A DNA stretch of 64,000 bases from positions 62,001 to 126,000 of the forward strand of contig NZ_OEPZ01000005.1 of assembly GCF_900240315.1 (NCBI RefSeq). The letters run 5' to 3'. The position numbers and the translations under genes are program-made. Positions 18,489-27,750 of this stretch are shown here, piece after piece; position 1 is the stretch's first letter, and each line of letters begins with the position of its first letter. The notes under the pieces were generated by a model. It was not told the origin of the DNA. It saw only the letters and a list, made by a program, of their open reading frames with translations, and made no database searches. Origin of the DNA: Dorea phocaeensis (lineage in GTDB: Bacteria > Bacillota > Clostridia > Lachnospirales > Lachnospiraceae).

Positions 18489-19669
18489 CAGAATTTTTAG
18501 TGAAACATTTTGTGAAGGATTATGAGGAGATCGAGAAGGTGTCCGTCCGCACAGCCTACGGCGTATTGGCAAGTGCGGTGGGCATCTTTTGTAACGTTTT
18601 GCTGTTCATTGTGAAATGTGCAGTTGGATTTTTCTTAAACAGTATTTCCGTTATGGCAGATGCATTCAACAACCTGTCGGATGCAGGCTCTTCGGTAGTC
18701 GGGCTTGTGGGGGTAAAGATGGCAAGCAAACCGGCGGATGAAGATCATCCCTTCGGACATGGAAGGATCGAGTATATTTCCGCGTTGGTGGTGGCGTTTC
18801 TGGTACTGCAGGTTGGCTTTACTTTCTTCAAGGATTCTATTGGGAAGATTCGGGAGCCGGAAGAAATGAAGTTCCAGCTGATATCGGTGGTCATCCTGAT
18901 TCTCTCGGTGGGTGTGAAGCTTTGGATGGGAATGTTCAACCGCAGACTTGGGAAGAAGATCGACTCCAAGGTGATGCTGGCGACGGCGACGGATGCCATG
19001 GGAGATGTGGCGACTACTTCTGTTACGATTCTGTCAATTCTGTTTTGGAAACTGACGGGAATGAATATTGACGGATTCGTGGGAATTATCGTTTCATTGG
19101 TTGTGATGTGGGCAGGAATCGGAATTGCCAGAGATACTTTAGAGCCGTTGATTGGCGAGGCGGTAGCGCCGGAAGAATATGTTCGTATCTCACGGTTTGT
19201 CGAGAAATATGAAGGGATCGTTGGAAGTCACGATCTGATTGTACATAATTACGGACCGGGAAGAAGCATGGCTTCTATTCATGCAGAGGTTCCCAATGAT
19301 GTGGATATCGAAGTTTCCCATGAGGTGATCGACCGGATTGAGCGGGATGCGGCGAAGAAGCTTGGCATTTTCCTGGTAATTCATATGGATCCGGTAGAGA
19401 CCAGGGACAAGCACGTGCTGGAAGTGAAAAATCAGGTGGTGGAAGTTCTGGCGGCGCTGGATCCGGCCGTGTCTATCCATGATTTCCGAATGGTAGACGG
19501 GAAAGAGCAGATCAATCTGATCTTCGACATGGTGGTGCCGTTTGAATACGACCATCAGAAACAGGAAGAACTCAAGGATTCTCTGAAACGGCTGCTGAAA
19601 ATGCATGACAGCCGATATGAGTTTGCGATGACGGTAGAAAGGAGTTACGTGGCAAGTGCAAAGAACTAA
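18485..19669 (+). CDS. Cation diffusion facilitator family transporter
   Basis: 394 residues from ATG 18485, preceded by GGAGG and overlapping the spoIIR stop. Six membrane segments carry the CDF signature SVMADAFNNLSDAGSS (about 55-70), whose two aspartates bind the exported metal, and HPFGHGRIEYISAL. A cytoplasmic C-terminal dimerisation domain follows (about 210-300) with an extra tail. CDF proteins export Zn2+, Mn2+ or Fe2+ in exchange for protons. The binding-site set (D..D and H..D) does not let me choose the metal by eye. Confidence 0.88.
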   Translation: MTEFLVKHFVKDYEEIEKVSVRTAYGVLASAVGIFCNVLLFIVKCAVGFFLNSISVMADAFNNLSDAGSSVVGLVGVKMASKPADEDHPFGHGRIEYISALVVAFLVLQVGFTFFKDSIGKIREPEEMKFQLISVVILILSVGVKLWMGMFNRRLGKKIDSKVMLATATDAMGDVATTSVTILSILFWKLTGMNIDGFVGIIVSLVVMWAGIGIARDTLEPLIGEAVAPEEYVRISRFVEKYEGIVGSHDLIVHNYGPGRSMASIHAEVPNDVDIEVSHEVIDRIERDAAKKLGIFLVIHMDPVETRDKHVLEVKNQVVEVLAALDPAVSIHDFRMVDGKEQINLIFDMVVPFEYDHQKQEELKDSLKRLLKMHDSRYEFAMTVERSYVASAKN

Positions 19670-20378
19670 TCAATATACATTTGACAGCAGAGTAAGATTT
19701 AGCGAAGTGGATCATACCAAGCAGATGACGCTTCCGGGAATCATTAATTATTTTCAGGACTGCAGTACGTTTCAGTCTGAAAGCCTGGGATATGGGGTAG
19801 ACTATTTCACGAATTATGGGAAGGCCTGGGTATTGTCCTACTGGCAGGTAGAAGTAAAACGGTATCCGGCGATGGGAGAAAAGATCAAAGTCTCTACCTG
19901 GGCGACGGAGTTTAGCGGGCTTCTGGGGCTTCGTAACTTCTGTATGCAGGATGAAACGGGAGAGGTGGTTGCCTATGCCAATTCGGTATGGGCGTATATG
20001 GATCTTAAGAAAGGAAGGCCATGCCGTCCGTCAAAAGAGGAGGTTGCAGCGTATGGAATCGGAGCCCCTCTTGAGATGGAATATAAATCAAGGAAAATTG
20101 ATCTGCCAAAAGAGACGAAAGAAGGGGATGCGTTTCCGGTGCGAAGATACCACATTGATACCAATGAGCATGTGAATAACTGTCAGTACGTTCAGATGGC
20201 ATTGGAGATGATCCCGGAAGACAGCAAGATAAAGGAACTGCGTGTGGAATACAAGAAGTCGGCAGTTCTAGGGGATGTGATTTATCCGAAAGTGGCGATG
20301 GAAGAAGAGCGGATGGTAGTGGAGCTGTGCGACGAAGGAGGAAATTCTTACGCGGTGGTAGAACTTAAGGAAGAATAG
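19656..20378 (+). CDS. Acyl-ACP thioesterase (FatA/FatB family)
   Basis: 240 residues starting at GTG 19656, which has AAAGGAG 8 bases upstream and overlaps the CDF gene end. Two hot-dog domains are seen: the first has SEVDHTKQMTLPGIINYFQDC, the second has the IDTNEHVNNCQYV block. In that block the Asn/His pair and a downstream acid form the catalytic set of bacterial acyl-ACP thioesterases. It releases free fatty acids from acyl carrier protein in the cytoplasm. Chain-length preference cannot be read from the sequence. Confidence 0.87.
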   Translation: MQRTNQYTFDSRVRFSEVDHTKQMTLPGIINYFQDCSTFQSESLGYGVDYFTNYGKAWVLSYWQVEVKRYPAMGEKIKVSTWATEFSGLLGLRNFCMQDETGEVVAYANSVWAYMDLKKGRPCRPSKEEVAAYGIGAPLEMEYKSRKIDLPKETKEGDAFPVRRYHIDTNEHVNNCQYVQMALEMIPEDSKIKELRVEYKKSAVLGDVIYPKVAMEEERMVVELCDEGGNSYAVVELKEE

Positions 20379-20403
20379 GCGAAGGAGTCTGGGAAAGTTT
20401 CCG

Positions 20404-20432
20404 TTGAGTTTTACAGAGGATATGCGTATAAT
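20404..20432 (+). promoter_or_regulatory. Sigma-A-type promoter upstream of cvfB
   Basis: TTGAGT (20404-20409) and TATAAT (20427-20432) are 17 bases apart, about 43 bases upstream of the start codon. Confidence 0.65.
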
Positions 20433-20474
20433 GCAGATAGAAGAAAAGAAGTAAAATCCGGGGAGGAGATTGAG

Positions 20475-21314
20475 ATGAGATTAGCGGATGAGCTGGGAAA
20501 AAGACGACAGTTAATGGTAGTGAAAAAGGTAGACTTTGGCGTTTATCTTGGTACCAATGATGATAAAGTGCTGCTTCCGAAAAAGCAGGTGCCAAAGGAT
20601 ATAGAAGTGGGAGATCCGATAGAAGTATTTCTGTATAAGGATTCTTCAGATCGATTGATTGCCACAACGCAGGAACCAAAGATCACGCTGGATCAAATGG
20701 CGGTTCTTAAGGTGGTTGATACCGGGAAGATCGGGGCGTTCCTGGATTGGGGACTGGAAAAGGATCTGCTGCTTCCATTCAGAGAGCAGACAGCGAAAGT
20801 GAAAAAAGGCGACGAAGTATTGGTGTCACTCTATGTGGATAAATCAGGAAGACTTTGTGCAACCATGAAGATTTACCATAAGCTAAAGACAGACTCCCCT
20901 TATAAAAAGGATGACCAGGTGGAAGGAATTGTCTATGAGCTCAGCGATAATTTCGGTGTTTTCGTAGCAGTGGACAATCAGTATTCCGCATTGATTCCCA
21001 AGAGGGAAGACGGCGGCAGGCTGAAGGTGGGCGATCGGGTACATGCCCGTGTTTCTAAAGTAAGAGAAGATGGAAAGCTGGACTTAAGCGTGCGGGAAAA
21101 GGCTTTCCTTCAGATGGATGCAGATGCAGATGCCATCGTGAAGCGGATGGAGGAATACGGCGGAAAACTGCCGTTTACAGATAAGGCAGATCCGGAATTG
21201 ATCAAAAAGGAATTTGGATTTAGCAAGAACGCATTCAAGCGTGCAGTGGGACGGCTTCTGAAAGAAGGAAGAGTGGAAATTTTCGAGAAATCTATTGAAT
21301 TTGTGGAAAAATAA
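20475..21314 (+). CDS. cvfB: CvfB-like S1 RNA-binding protein
   Basis: 279 residues. Three S1-type OB folds are visible (about 1-65, 68-133, 145-210), the last with KVGDRVHARVSKVREDGKLDLS. A C-terminal winged-helix domain (about 225-275) has KKEFGFSKNAFKRAVGRLLKEG. This matches CvfB/YitL, an RNA-binding factor linked to virulence-gene control in Staphylococcus. GGGGAGGAG precedes the ATG, and it has its own promoter. The following HPr-like gene is 39 bases downstream. Confidence 0.85.
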   Translation: MRLADELGKRRQLMVVKKVDFGVYLGTNDDKVLLPKKQVPKDIEVGDPIEVFLYKDSSDRLIATTQEPKITLDQMAVLKVVDTGKIGAFLDWGLEKDLLLPFREQTAKVKKGDEVLVSLYVDKSGRLCATMKIYHKLKTDSPYKKDDQVEGIVYELSDNFGVFVAVDNQYSALIPKREDGGRLKVGDRVHARVSKVREDGKLDLSVREKAFLQMDADADAIVKRMEEYGGKLPFTDKADPELIKKEFGFSKNAFKRAVGRLLKEGRVEIFEKSIEFVEK

Positions 21315-21353
21315 GGTAGAATATAGATAATACCTTGAAAGGAGAGCGAAGAG

Positions 21354-21587
21354 ATGAAAGTACAGAATATTTCTGATATTGATGGATTTTTTAAAGTGGT
21401 AGATGCCTGCAGCGGAAAAGTAGAGCTGGTAACAGGAGAAGGCGACAGATTAAATCTGAAATCAAAATTATCTCAGTATGTATCGATGGCGAACATCTTC
21501 TCTAATGGAGAGATTCCAGAGCTTGAGATTATTGCATATGAGAAAGAAGATATCGATAGACTGGTTAGTTTTATGATTAACGGTTAA
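21354..21587 (+). CDS. Small HPr-like fold protein, no phospho-histidine
   Basis: 77 residues. The pattern of strands and helices (a GFFKVVDACSGKVELVTGEG core, then SMANIFSNGEIPELEIIAYE and a C-terminal helix) resembles HPr-family proteins. The protein contains no histidine, so it cannot do the normal HPr15 phosphotransfer. Relatives are common in Lachnospiraceae and often carry misleading names. AAAGGAG precedes the start. A strong terminator follows 10 bases after the stop, so it ends the cvfB transcript. Function unknown. Confidence 0.6.
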   Translation: MKVQNISDIDGFFKVVDACSGKVELVTGEGDRLNLKSKLSQYVSMANIFSNGEIPELEIIAYEKEDIDRLVSFMING

Positions 21588-21597
21588 GGATGAAGAA

Positions 21598-21643
21598 GGG
21601 GAAATACGAAGCCTTAAAGGGGGGGATGTATTTCCCCTTTTTT
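21598..21643 (+). terminator. Terminator after HPr-like gene
   Basis: A 10-bp stem (21598-21607 with 21628-21637) with a 20-base loop, followed by six T. Confidence 0.8.
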
Positions 21644-21649
21644 CTATGC

Positions 21650-21678
21650 TTGGATTTTTTGCTGAATTTTGCTATAGT
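21650..21678 (+). promoter_or_regulatory. dnaE promoter
   Basis: TTGGAT (21650-21655) and TATAGT (21673-21678) are 17 bases apart, starting 7 bases after the upstream terminator's T run. Confidence 0.6.
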
Positions 21679-21733
21679 ATAGGGATAAGACGGCGGTAAC
21701 TGGCAAATAGTGAGATTAGAAAGCAGGAAAAAT

Positions 21734-24700
21734 ATGAGTTTTGCACATCTTCATGTCCATACAGAGTACAGTCTTTTGGACGGTTCAAATAAGATCAAAG
21801 AATGTGTCGCGCGGGTGAAAGAGCTTGGCATGGACAGCGTGGCGATTACGGACCACGGCGTGATGTTCGGCGTGATCGATTTCTATCGCGCGGCGAAGGC
21901 GGAAGGGATCAAGCCGATTCTGGGGTGTGAAGTCTATGTGGCTCCCGGGTCAAGATTTGATAAAGAACCCGGAGTGCGCGGTGAGGATCGTTATTATCAT
22001 TTGGTGCTATTGGCGGAAAATGATCAGGGATATCACAATCTGATGAAAATTGTATCGCGGGGATTCACAGAAGGATATTATTATAAACCGCGTGTGGATA
22101 TGGAGGTATTAAGAGAGTTCCACGAAGGAATCATTGCGCTCAGTGCGTGTCTGGCGGGAGAGGTTCAGAAGAATGTCCTTCGGGGAATGTATGAAGAAGG
22201 AAAGGCGGCGGCTCTTCGCTATCAGGAGATTTTCGGAGAGGGGAACTTCTTTTTGGAGCTTCAGGATCACGGCATGCAGGAACAGAAGCAGGTGAATCAG
22301 TCGCTCCTTCGGATGTCGCAGGAGACGAGGATCCCTCTGGTGGCGACCAATGACGTTCATTATACGTATGCGGAAGATGAGAAGCCTCACGATATGCTTC
22401 TTTGTATTCAGACGGGAAAGAAGCTGGCAGATGAGGATCGGATGCGCTATGAGGGCGGTCAATATTATATTAAGTCGGAAGAAGAGATGAAAGGGCTCTT
22501 CCCCTACGCGCTGGAAGCTCTTGAGAATACGCAGAAGATTGCGGACCGCTGTAACGTAGAGATTGAGTTTGGTGTTACGAAGCTTCCGAAATACGATGTG
22601 CCGGAAGGCTATACATCATGGGAATACTTGAATAAGCTTTGTTATGAAGGGCTAAAAAAGCGATATCCGGACGGAGATGACTCCTTAAAAGAGCGGCTGG
22701 AGTATGAATTATCCGTGATCAAATCCATGGGATATGTGGATTACTTCCTGATCGTATGGGACTTTATCAAGTATGCGAAAGACCATGGAATTATGGTCGG
22801 TCCGGGAAGAGGATCAGCGGCGGGAAGTATTGTGTCCTACTGCCTGGAAATTACCAGCATTGATCCGATTAAGTATCAGCTTCTGTTCGAGCGCTTCCTG
22901 AATCCGGAGCGTGTGTCCATGCCCGATATTGACGTGGATTTCTGTTTTGAGAGGCGTCAGGAAGTGATTGACTATGTGGTGAGAAAATATGGCTCCGACC
23001 GGGTGGTGCAGATTGTCACCTTTGGTACCATGGCGGCGCGGGGCGTGATCCGAGATGTAGGACGTGTCATGGATCTTCCCTATGCATTTGTAGATTCGAT
23101 TGCGAAAATGGTTCCGACAGAGCTGAATATGACGCTGGATCGTGCACTGACGATGAATCAGGAATTAAAAAAGCTGTATCAGGAAGATGCTCAGGTGCAG
23201 GAGCTTATCGATATGTCCAGACGTTTGGAAGGACTGCCAAGACATACATCTATGCATGCGGCGGGAGTCGTTATCAGTCAGAAATCTGTCGATGAATATG
23301 TTCCGTTGTCTCTTGGGTCTGACGGATCGGTAACCACGCAGTTTACCATGACGACACTGGAAGAGCTTGGACTTCTGAAAATGGACTTCCTGGGACTTCG
23401 GACGCTGACGGTGATTCAGGATGCAGCGAAGCTGGCAGAGAAGAGTTCGGGGAAGGCAATCGACATGGGCGCCATCGATTATAATGATAAGAAGGTGCTG
23501 GACTCCATTGGAAGTGGAAAGACGGAAGGCGTATTCCAGTTGGAAAGCGGCGGCATGAAGAACTTTATGAAGGAATTAAAACCGCAGAATCTGGAAGATA
23601 TTATCGCGGGAATTTCCCTGTACCGTCCAGGTCCGATGGATTTTATTCCGCAGTATATCAAAGGAAAGACGCATCCGGAAGAGATTACCTATGACTGTCC
23701 GCAGTTAGAGCCGATTCTGGAGCCGACCTACGGCTGTATCGTTTATCAGGAGCAGGTAATGCAGATTGTGCGGGATCTGGCAGGATATACGCTTGGCCGA
23801 AGCGATCTTCTGCGCCGTGCCATGTCGAAGAAAAAGGGCGATGTGATGCAGAAGGAACGTCAGAACTTTGTCTATGGGAATAAAGAGGAAGGCGTGCCGG
23901 GCTGCATCGCCAATGGAATCGATGAGAAGACGGCAAATAAGATCTACGATGAGATGATCGACTTTGCGAAATATGCTTTTAACAAATCCCATGCGGCGGC
24001 ATATGCGGTGGTGGCCTATCAGACGGCGTGGCTGAAATATTATTATCCGGTAGAATTCATGGCAGCTTTAATGACATCTGTAATTGATAATCCGGGAAAG
24101 GTCTCGGAATATATTTACACCTGTAAGCAGATGGGAATTGCAGTGCTTCCGCCGGATATCAACAAGGGAGAGGGGAATTTCTCCGTTGATAATGGCAATA
24201 TCCGTTATGGATTGGCGGCAATTAAAAGTATCGGAAAACCGGTTATTCACGCTATTTTGGAGGAACGAAAAGCCGGAGGACCGTTTAAGACGCTGAAGGA
24301 TTTCATTGAGCGTCTGTCCAGTCGGGAAGTGAACAAACGAACCATTGAAAGCTTTATTAAGTCAGGTGCGTTTGACAGCCTGGGGGGAACGAGAAAGCAG
24401 TTTATGATGGTCTATGTGAAGATCTTAGACCAGGTAAATCAGGAGAGAAAATACTCTATGACAGGGCAAATGTCCTTGTTTGACATGGTATCGGACGAGC
24501 AGAAATCAGAGTTTGATATTCCGCTTCCGGATGTGGGCGAGTATGAGAAAGAGACGAAGCTTGCGTTTGAAAAAGAAGTGGTAGGCGTCTACTTAACGGG
24601 CCATCCATTAGAAGACTATGCAGAAAAATGGAAGAAAAATATCTCCAAGACGACGCTTGATTTTCAGGTGGATGAAGAGACCGGGCACGCCAAAGTTTAT

Positions 24701-25210
24701 GACGGGGCGAAAGAGATTGTAGGCGGAATGATTTCAACAAAAACAATCAAGTATACGAAGAATAATAAAACCATGGCATTTATCACTTTGGAAGATCTGG
24801 TCGGATCGGTAGAAGTGGTGATTTTTCCGAAGGATTATGAGAGGAATCAGCAGTATCTGACGGAGGAGAATAAAGTATTTATCAAAGGGCGGGTATCGGA
24901 GGAAGATGACGCGCCAAGTAAACTGATCTGTGAGACGGTGATTCCGTTTGCGCAGACAAAGCAGGAATTGTGGCTTCAGTTTCCGGATAAGGAAACGTAT
25001 CTGGCAAGGGAAAAGGAGCTTTTAGATCTGATGAAGGATTCGGATGGTTCGGCATCTGTAGTGATTTATATCCGCAAGGAAAAAGCGGTAAAAAGGCTTC
25101 CGGCGAATCGAAATGTGCAGATTGATGAGGTGTTATTAAGCAGATTGACGAATTATATAGGAGAATCTTGTATAAAAGTAATAGAAAAACCCATTGAAAA
25201 GCTGAATTAA
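21734..25210 (+). CDS. dnaE: DNA polymerase III alpha subunit, DnaE1 type
   Basis: 1158 residues from ATG 21734, where homology begins (MSFAHLHVHTEYSLLDG); the GTG at 21710 only adds a short polar leader. Domains in order: PHP (about 1-270), palm/fingers with the catalytic PDIDVDF (P397 to about 403), a beta-clamp-binding and tandem HhH region, and a C-terminal OB fold near 990-1070. It replicates DNA in the cytoplasm. In Firmicutes DnaE extends primers alongside PolC. The lone position next to pfkA is a known Firmicutes arrangement. Confidence 0.95.
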   Translation: MSFAHLHVHTEYSLLDGSNKIKECVARVKELGMDSVAITDHGVMFGVIDFYRAAKAEGIKPILGCEVYVAPGSRFDKEPGVRGEDRYYHLVLLAENDQGYHNLMKIVSRGFTEGYYYKPRVDMEVLREFHEGIIALSACLAGEVQKNVLRGMYEEGKAAALRYQEIFGEGNFFLELQDHGMQEQKQVNQSLLRMSQETRIPLVATNDVHYTYAEDEKPHDMLLCIQTGKKLADEDRMRYEGGQYYIKSEEEMKGLFPYALEALENTQKIADRCNVEIEFGVTKLPKYDVPEGYTSWEYLNKLCYEGLKKRYPDGDDSLKERLEYELSVIKSMGYVDYFLIVWDFIKYAKDHGIMVGPGRGSAAGSIVSYCLEITSIDPIKYQLLFERFLNPERVSMPDIDVDFCFERRQEVIDYVVRKYGSDRVVQIVTFGTMAARGVIRDVGRVMDLPYAFVDSIAKMVPTELNMTLDRALTMNQELKKLYQEDAQVQELIDMSRRLEGLPRHTSMHAAGVVISQKSVDEYVPLSLGSDGSVTTQFTMTTLEELGLLKMDFLGLRTLTVIQDAAKLAEKSSGKAIDMGAIDYNDKKVLDSIGSGKTEGVFQLESGGMKNFMKELKPQNLEDIIAGISLYRPGPMDFIPQYIKGKTHPEEITYDCPQLEPILEPTYGCIVYQEQVMQIVRDLAGYTLGRSDLLRRAMSKKKGDVMQKERQNFVYGNKEEGVPGCIANGIDEKTANKIYDEMIDFAKYAFNKSHAAAYAVVAYQTAWLKYYYPVEFMAALMTSVIDNPGKVSEYIYTCKQMGIAVLPPDINKGEGNFSVDNGNIRYGLAAIKSIGKPVIHAILEERKAGGPFKTLKDFIERLSSREVNKRTIESFIKSGAFDSLGGTRKQFMMVYVKILDQVNQERKYSMTGQMSLFDMVSDEQKSEFDIPLPDVGEYEKETKLAFEKEVVGVYLTGHPLEDYAEKWKKNISKTTLDFQVDEETGHAKVYDGAKEIVGGMISTKTIKYTKNNKTMAFITLEDLVGSVEVVIFPKDYERNQQYLTEENKVFIKGRVSEEDDAPSKLICETVIPFAQTKQELWLQFPDKETYLAREKELLDLMKDSDGSASVVIYIRKEKAVKRLPANRNVQIDEVLLSRLTNYIGESCIKVIEKPIEKLN

Positions 25211-25222
25211 TTCCTGTACAAT
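25194..25222 (+). promoter_or_regulatory. Probable pfkA promoter, overlapping dnaE 3' end
   Basis: TTGAAA (25194-25199, inside dnaE) and TACAAT (25217-25222) are 17 bases apart, 51 bases upstream of the pfkA start. Confidence 0.55.
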
Positions 25223-25273
25223 GTAGCACGTGAGAAAGTAATGGAATGAAATAAATACGATGGAGGAATAATC

Positions 25274-26251
25274 ATGGCAGACAAAGTAATACGTACGATC
25301 GGTGTATTGACAAGTGGCGGAGATGCTCCTGGTATGAATGCAGCAATCCGTGCGGTAGTAAGAACAGCATTAGGGAAAGGTCTGAAAGTCAGAGGAATCA
25401 GAAAAGGATACCAGGGACTTTTAAATGAAGAGATTATTGATTTATCCGCCAGAGACGTATCTGATACTATTCAGCGTGGAGGAACGATTCTCCAGACAGC
25501 GCGCTGCGACGAGATGCGTACGGAAGAAGGACAGCAGAAAGCGGCAGCAATTTGTAAGAAATATGGAATTGATGGTCTGGTAGTGATCGGCGGAGACGGA
25601 TCTTTCGCGGGAGCACAGAAACTGTCAAATCTTGGAATTAATACAATTGGTATTCCAGGTACCATTGATCTTGATATCGCATGTACCGAGTATACAATTG
25701 GATTTGATACAGCAGTAAATACTGCAATGGAAGCAATTGACAAGGTTCGCGATACTTCTACTTCCCATGAGAGATGTTCTGTAATCGAAGTAATGGGAAG
25801 AGATGCAGGATGGCTGGCTCTGTGGTGCGGTATTGCCAATGGTGCAGAGCGTATTCTGATGCCGGAAGAGCATGACTATGATGAAGCGGCGATTATTGCA
25901 GATATTCAGGAGTGCAGAAAGCGCGGCAAGAAGAATTACATCATCATCAATGCAGAAGGTATCGGTGATTCTCTGAACATGGCAAAGAGAATTGAAGAAG
26001 CTACAGGTATGGAGACTAGAGCAACGATCATCGGTCACATGCAGAGAGGTGGAAGCCCATCTTGTAAAGACCGTGTCTATGCGTCTATTATGGGAGCTAT
26101 GGCAGTGGATCTTCTGTTAGAAGGAAAGACAAACCGTGTGGTAGGATTCAAGCACGGCGAGTATGTGGATTTTGATATCAATGAAGCGCTGAAGATGCAG
26201 AAGCAGATTCCGGCATATCAGTATGAGATTGCCAAAGAACTGGCATTATAG
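25274..26251 (+). CDS. pfkA: ATP-dependent 6-phosphofructokinase
   Basis: 325 residues, the usual length for the bacterial enzyme. It phosphorylates fructose 6-phosphate in glycolysis. The N-terminal loop GVLTSGGDAPGMNAAIR and GGDGS are those of ATP-using enzymes: glycine follows GGD, where PPi enzymes carry aspartate. The catalytic stretch reads PGTIDLDIACTEYTIGFDT. The two aspartates of TIDxD are kept, but the usual N between them is L, and D of the T-D-x-T motif is E. GGAGG precedes the ATG, and a terminator follows. Confidence 0.94.
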   Translation: MADKVIRTIGVLTSGGDAPGMNAAIRAVVRTALGKGLKVRGIRKGYQGLLNEEIIDLSARDVSDTIQRGGTILQTARCDEMRTEEGQQKAAAICKKYGIDGLVVIGGDGSFAGAQKLSNLGINTIGIPGTIDLDIACTEYTIGFDTAVNTAMEAIDKVRDTSTSHERCSVIEVMGRDAGWLALWCGIANGAERILMPEEHDYDEAAIIADIQECRKRGKKNYIIINAEGIGDSLNMAKRIEEATGMETRATIIGHMQRGGSPSCKDRVYASIMGAMAVDLLLEGKTNRVVGFKHGEYVDFDINEALKMQKQIPAYQYEIAKELAL

Positions 26252-26285
26252 AATCCGATGGAATAAGATGGCAGTATGCCTAAGA

Positions 26286-26316
26286 AGACAGTGTCTTGAT
26301 GGACACTGTCTTTTTT
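26286..26316 (+). terminator. pfkA terminator
   Basis: A perfect 10-bp stem (26286-26295 with 26302-26311), a 6-base loop and a run of six T. Confidence 0.88.
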
Positions 26317-26362
26317 GCACTGAAGGATTATCTGCGGTACAGGGATTATCCGTGGCAATCCC

Positions 26363-26391
26363 TTGCAATTGTGCCGGGTAACCGTTACAAT
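26363..26391 (+). promoter_or_regulatory. murI promoter
   Basis: TTGCAA (26363-26368) and TACAAT (26386-26391) are 17 bases apart, 43 bases upstream of the murI GTG. Confidence 0.6.
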
Positions 26392-26434
26392 ATTGAGTAA
26401 TGTTAGATGAAAGGTAGTAAAGGAGATCGATATT

Positions 26435-27256
26435 GTGGAGATAGAAAATAGAAAGGCGGCGCCGATCGGAGTGTTCGATTCGGGAATCGGCGGACTGACG
26501 GTGACAAGGGAGATTATGCGCCAGCTTCCGGATGAAAATATCGTGTATTTTGGGGATACGGCAAGAGTGCCCTACGGAAGTAAATCAAAGGAGAATATTA
26601 TCCGATTTTCCAGGCAGATTGTCCGCTTTTTAAAAACGTGTCATGTAAAGGCAATTGTAGTGGCCTGTAATACGGCCAGCGCTTTGGCGCTTGATACACT
26701 CAGACAGGAGACGGACATTCCGGTTATGGGAGTCGTAGAACCGGGAGCGAGAGCGGCCGTCAGGGAAACCAGGAATGGCAAGATCGGCGTGATTGGAACG
26801 GAGGCAACGATCCGAAGCGAGATGTATACCCAGGTGATCCGCCGGATGCTGCCGGATGCAGAAGTGATCGGGAATCCCTGCCCATTGTTCGTACCGCTGG
26901 TGGAAGAAGGGTTTGCGAAGCATAAGATTGCCGAAGAGGTAATCGATATTTATCTTTCGGAATTAAGGAAAACAGATATTGACACAATGATTTTGGGGTG
27001 TACCCATTATCCGCTTCTGCGTTCTCGTATTATGGAATACTTTGGAGATGCGGTACATATCGTCAATCCGGCATATGAGACGGCGATGGAGTTAAAAGCG
27101 ATGCTGGAAGAAAAAGAGATGGCGCACCCTGTTGGCGGAGAGGCTTCTTATGAATTTTATGTTAGTGATGCGGCGGAGAAATTTACAAAATTTGCGAATT
27201 CCATTCTTACATATGATGTGGCGGCAACAAAGCTGGTGAATATAGAGGAGTATTAG
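26435..27256 (+). CDS. murI: Glutamate racemase
   Basis: 273 residues starting at GTG 26435, with AAGGAGAT 8 bases upstream. It makes D-glutamate for peptidoglycan. The motifs are intact: VFDSGIGGLTV near the N-terminus, the first catalytic cysteine in VACNTASA, and the second in GCTHYPLL. It heads a run of closely spaced genes (DUF1934, DUF6472-like, GNAT) and has its own promoter. Confidence 0.95.
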   Translation: MEIENRKAAPIGVFDSGIGGLTVTREIMRQLPDENIVYFGDTARVPYGSKSKENIIRFSRQIVRFLKTCHVKAIVVACNTASALALDTLRQETDIPVMGVVEPGARAAVRETRNGKIGVIGTEATIRSEMYTQVIRRMLPDAEVIGNPCPLFVPLVEEGFAKHKIAEEVIDIYLSELRKTDIDTMILGCTHYPLLRSRIMEYFGDAVHIVNPAYETAMELKAMLEEKEMAHPVGGEASYEFYVSDAAEKFTKFANSILTYDVAATKLVNIEEY

Positions 27257-27260
27257 AAGA

Positions 27261-27707
27261 ATGACAAAAGATGTATTGCTGAGTATATCCGGTCTTCACT
27301 ATGATGTGACCGGAATGGTACAGGAAGAAGAACAGGAAACCATTGAGGTGATTACTCCTGCAGCCTATTATTACAAAAATGGGAAGCATTATGTAATTTA
27401 CGATGAGGTTGTAGAAGGCATGCCGGGGGTAATTAAGAATAAGATCAAGATCTATGAAGACGGGAAGCTTGAAATTATGAAGAGCGGGCTGTCCAATACC
27501 CATATGACCTTTGAACGGGAGAAGATCAACATGACGGAGTACGAGACTCCTTATGGGAAACTGATGATTGGAATTCATACCCGGGAGCTGGCTGTGGAAG
27601 CAGAAGAGAAGAAGATCCATGTTCATGTGAATTATGCACTGGATGTGAACGGAGATCAGATTGCAGACTGTAATATCGAGATGAATGTAAAAGCATTGGA
27701 TCATTAA
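27261..27707 (+). CDS. DUF1934 family protein (YwiB-like)
   Basis: 148 residues, a small beta-barrel protein of the lipocalin-like DUF1934 family. The pattern AAYYYKNGKHYVIYDE, then KIKIYEDGKLEIMKSG and ending in HVNYALDVNGDQIADCNIEM is typical. No enzymatic residues are known for the family. It starts 4 bases after murI with GAGGAG upstream. Its stop codon lies in the loop of a hairpin (27689-27721). Confidence 0.8.
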   Translation: MTKDVLLSISGLHYDVTGMVQEEEQETIEVITPAAYYYKNGKHYVIYDEVVEGMPGVIKNKIKIYEDGKLEIMKSGLSNTHMTFEREKINMTEYETPYGKLMIGIHTRELAVEAEEKKIHVHVNYALDVNGDQIADCNIEMNVKALDH

Positions 27708-27721
27708 GATTCAATGCTTTT
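27689..27721 (+). other. 3' hairpin with stop codon in loop (DUF1934 gene)
   Basis: A 10-bp stem (27689-27698 with 27712-27721) encloses the stop codon (27705-27707). The arm ends in TTTT but no further T run follows, so this may be a partial terminator or an mRNA 3' end or processing element. Confidence 0.5.
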
Positions 27722-27750
27722 GTAGAAGAAGGTCAGGAGGAGATATCGTT

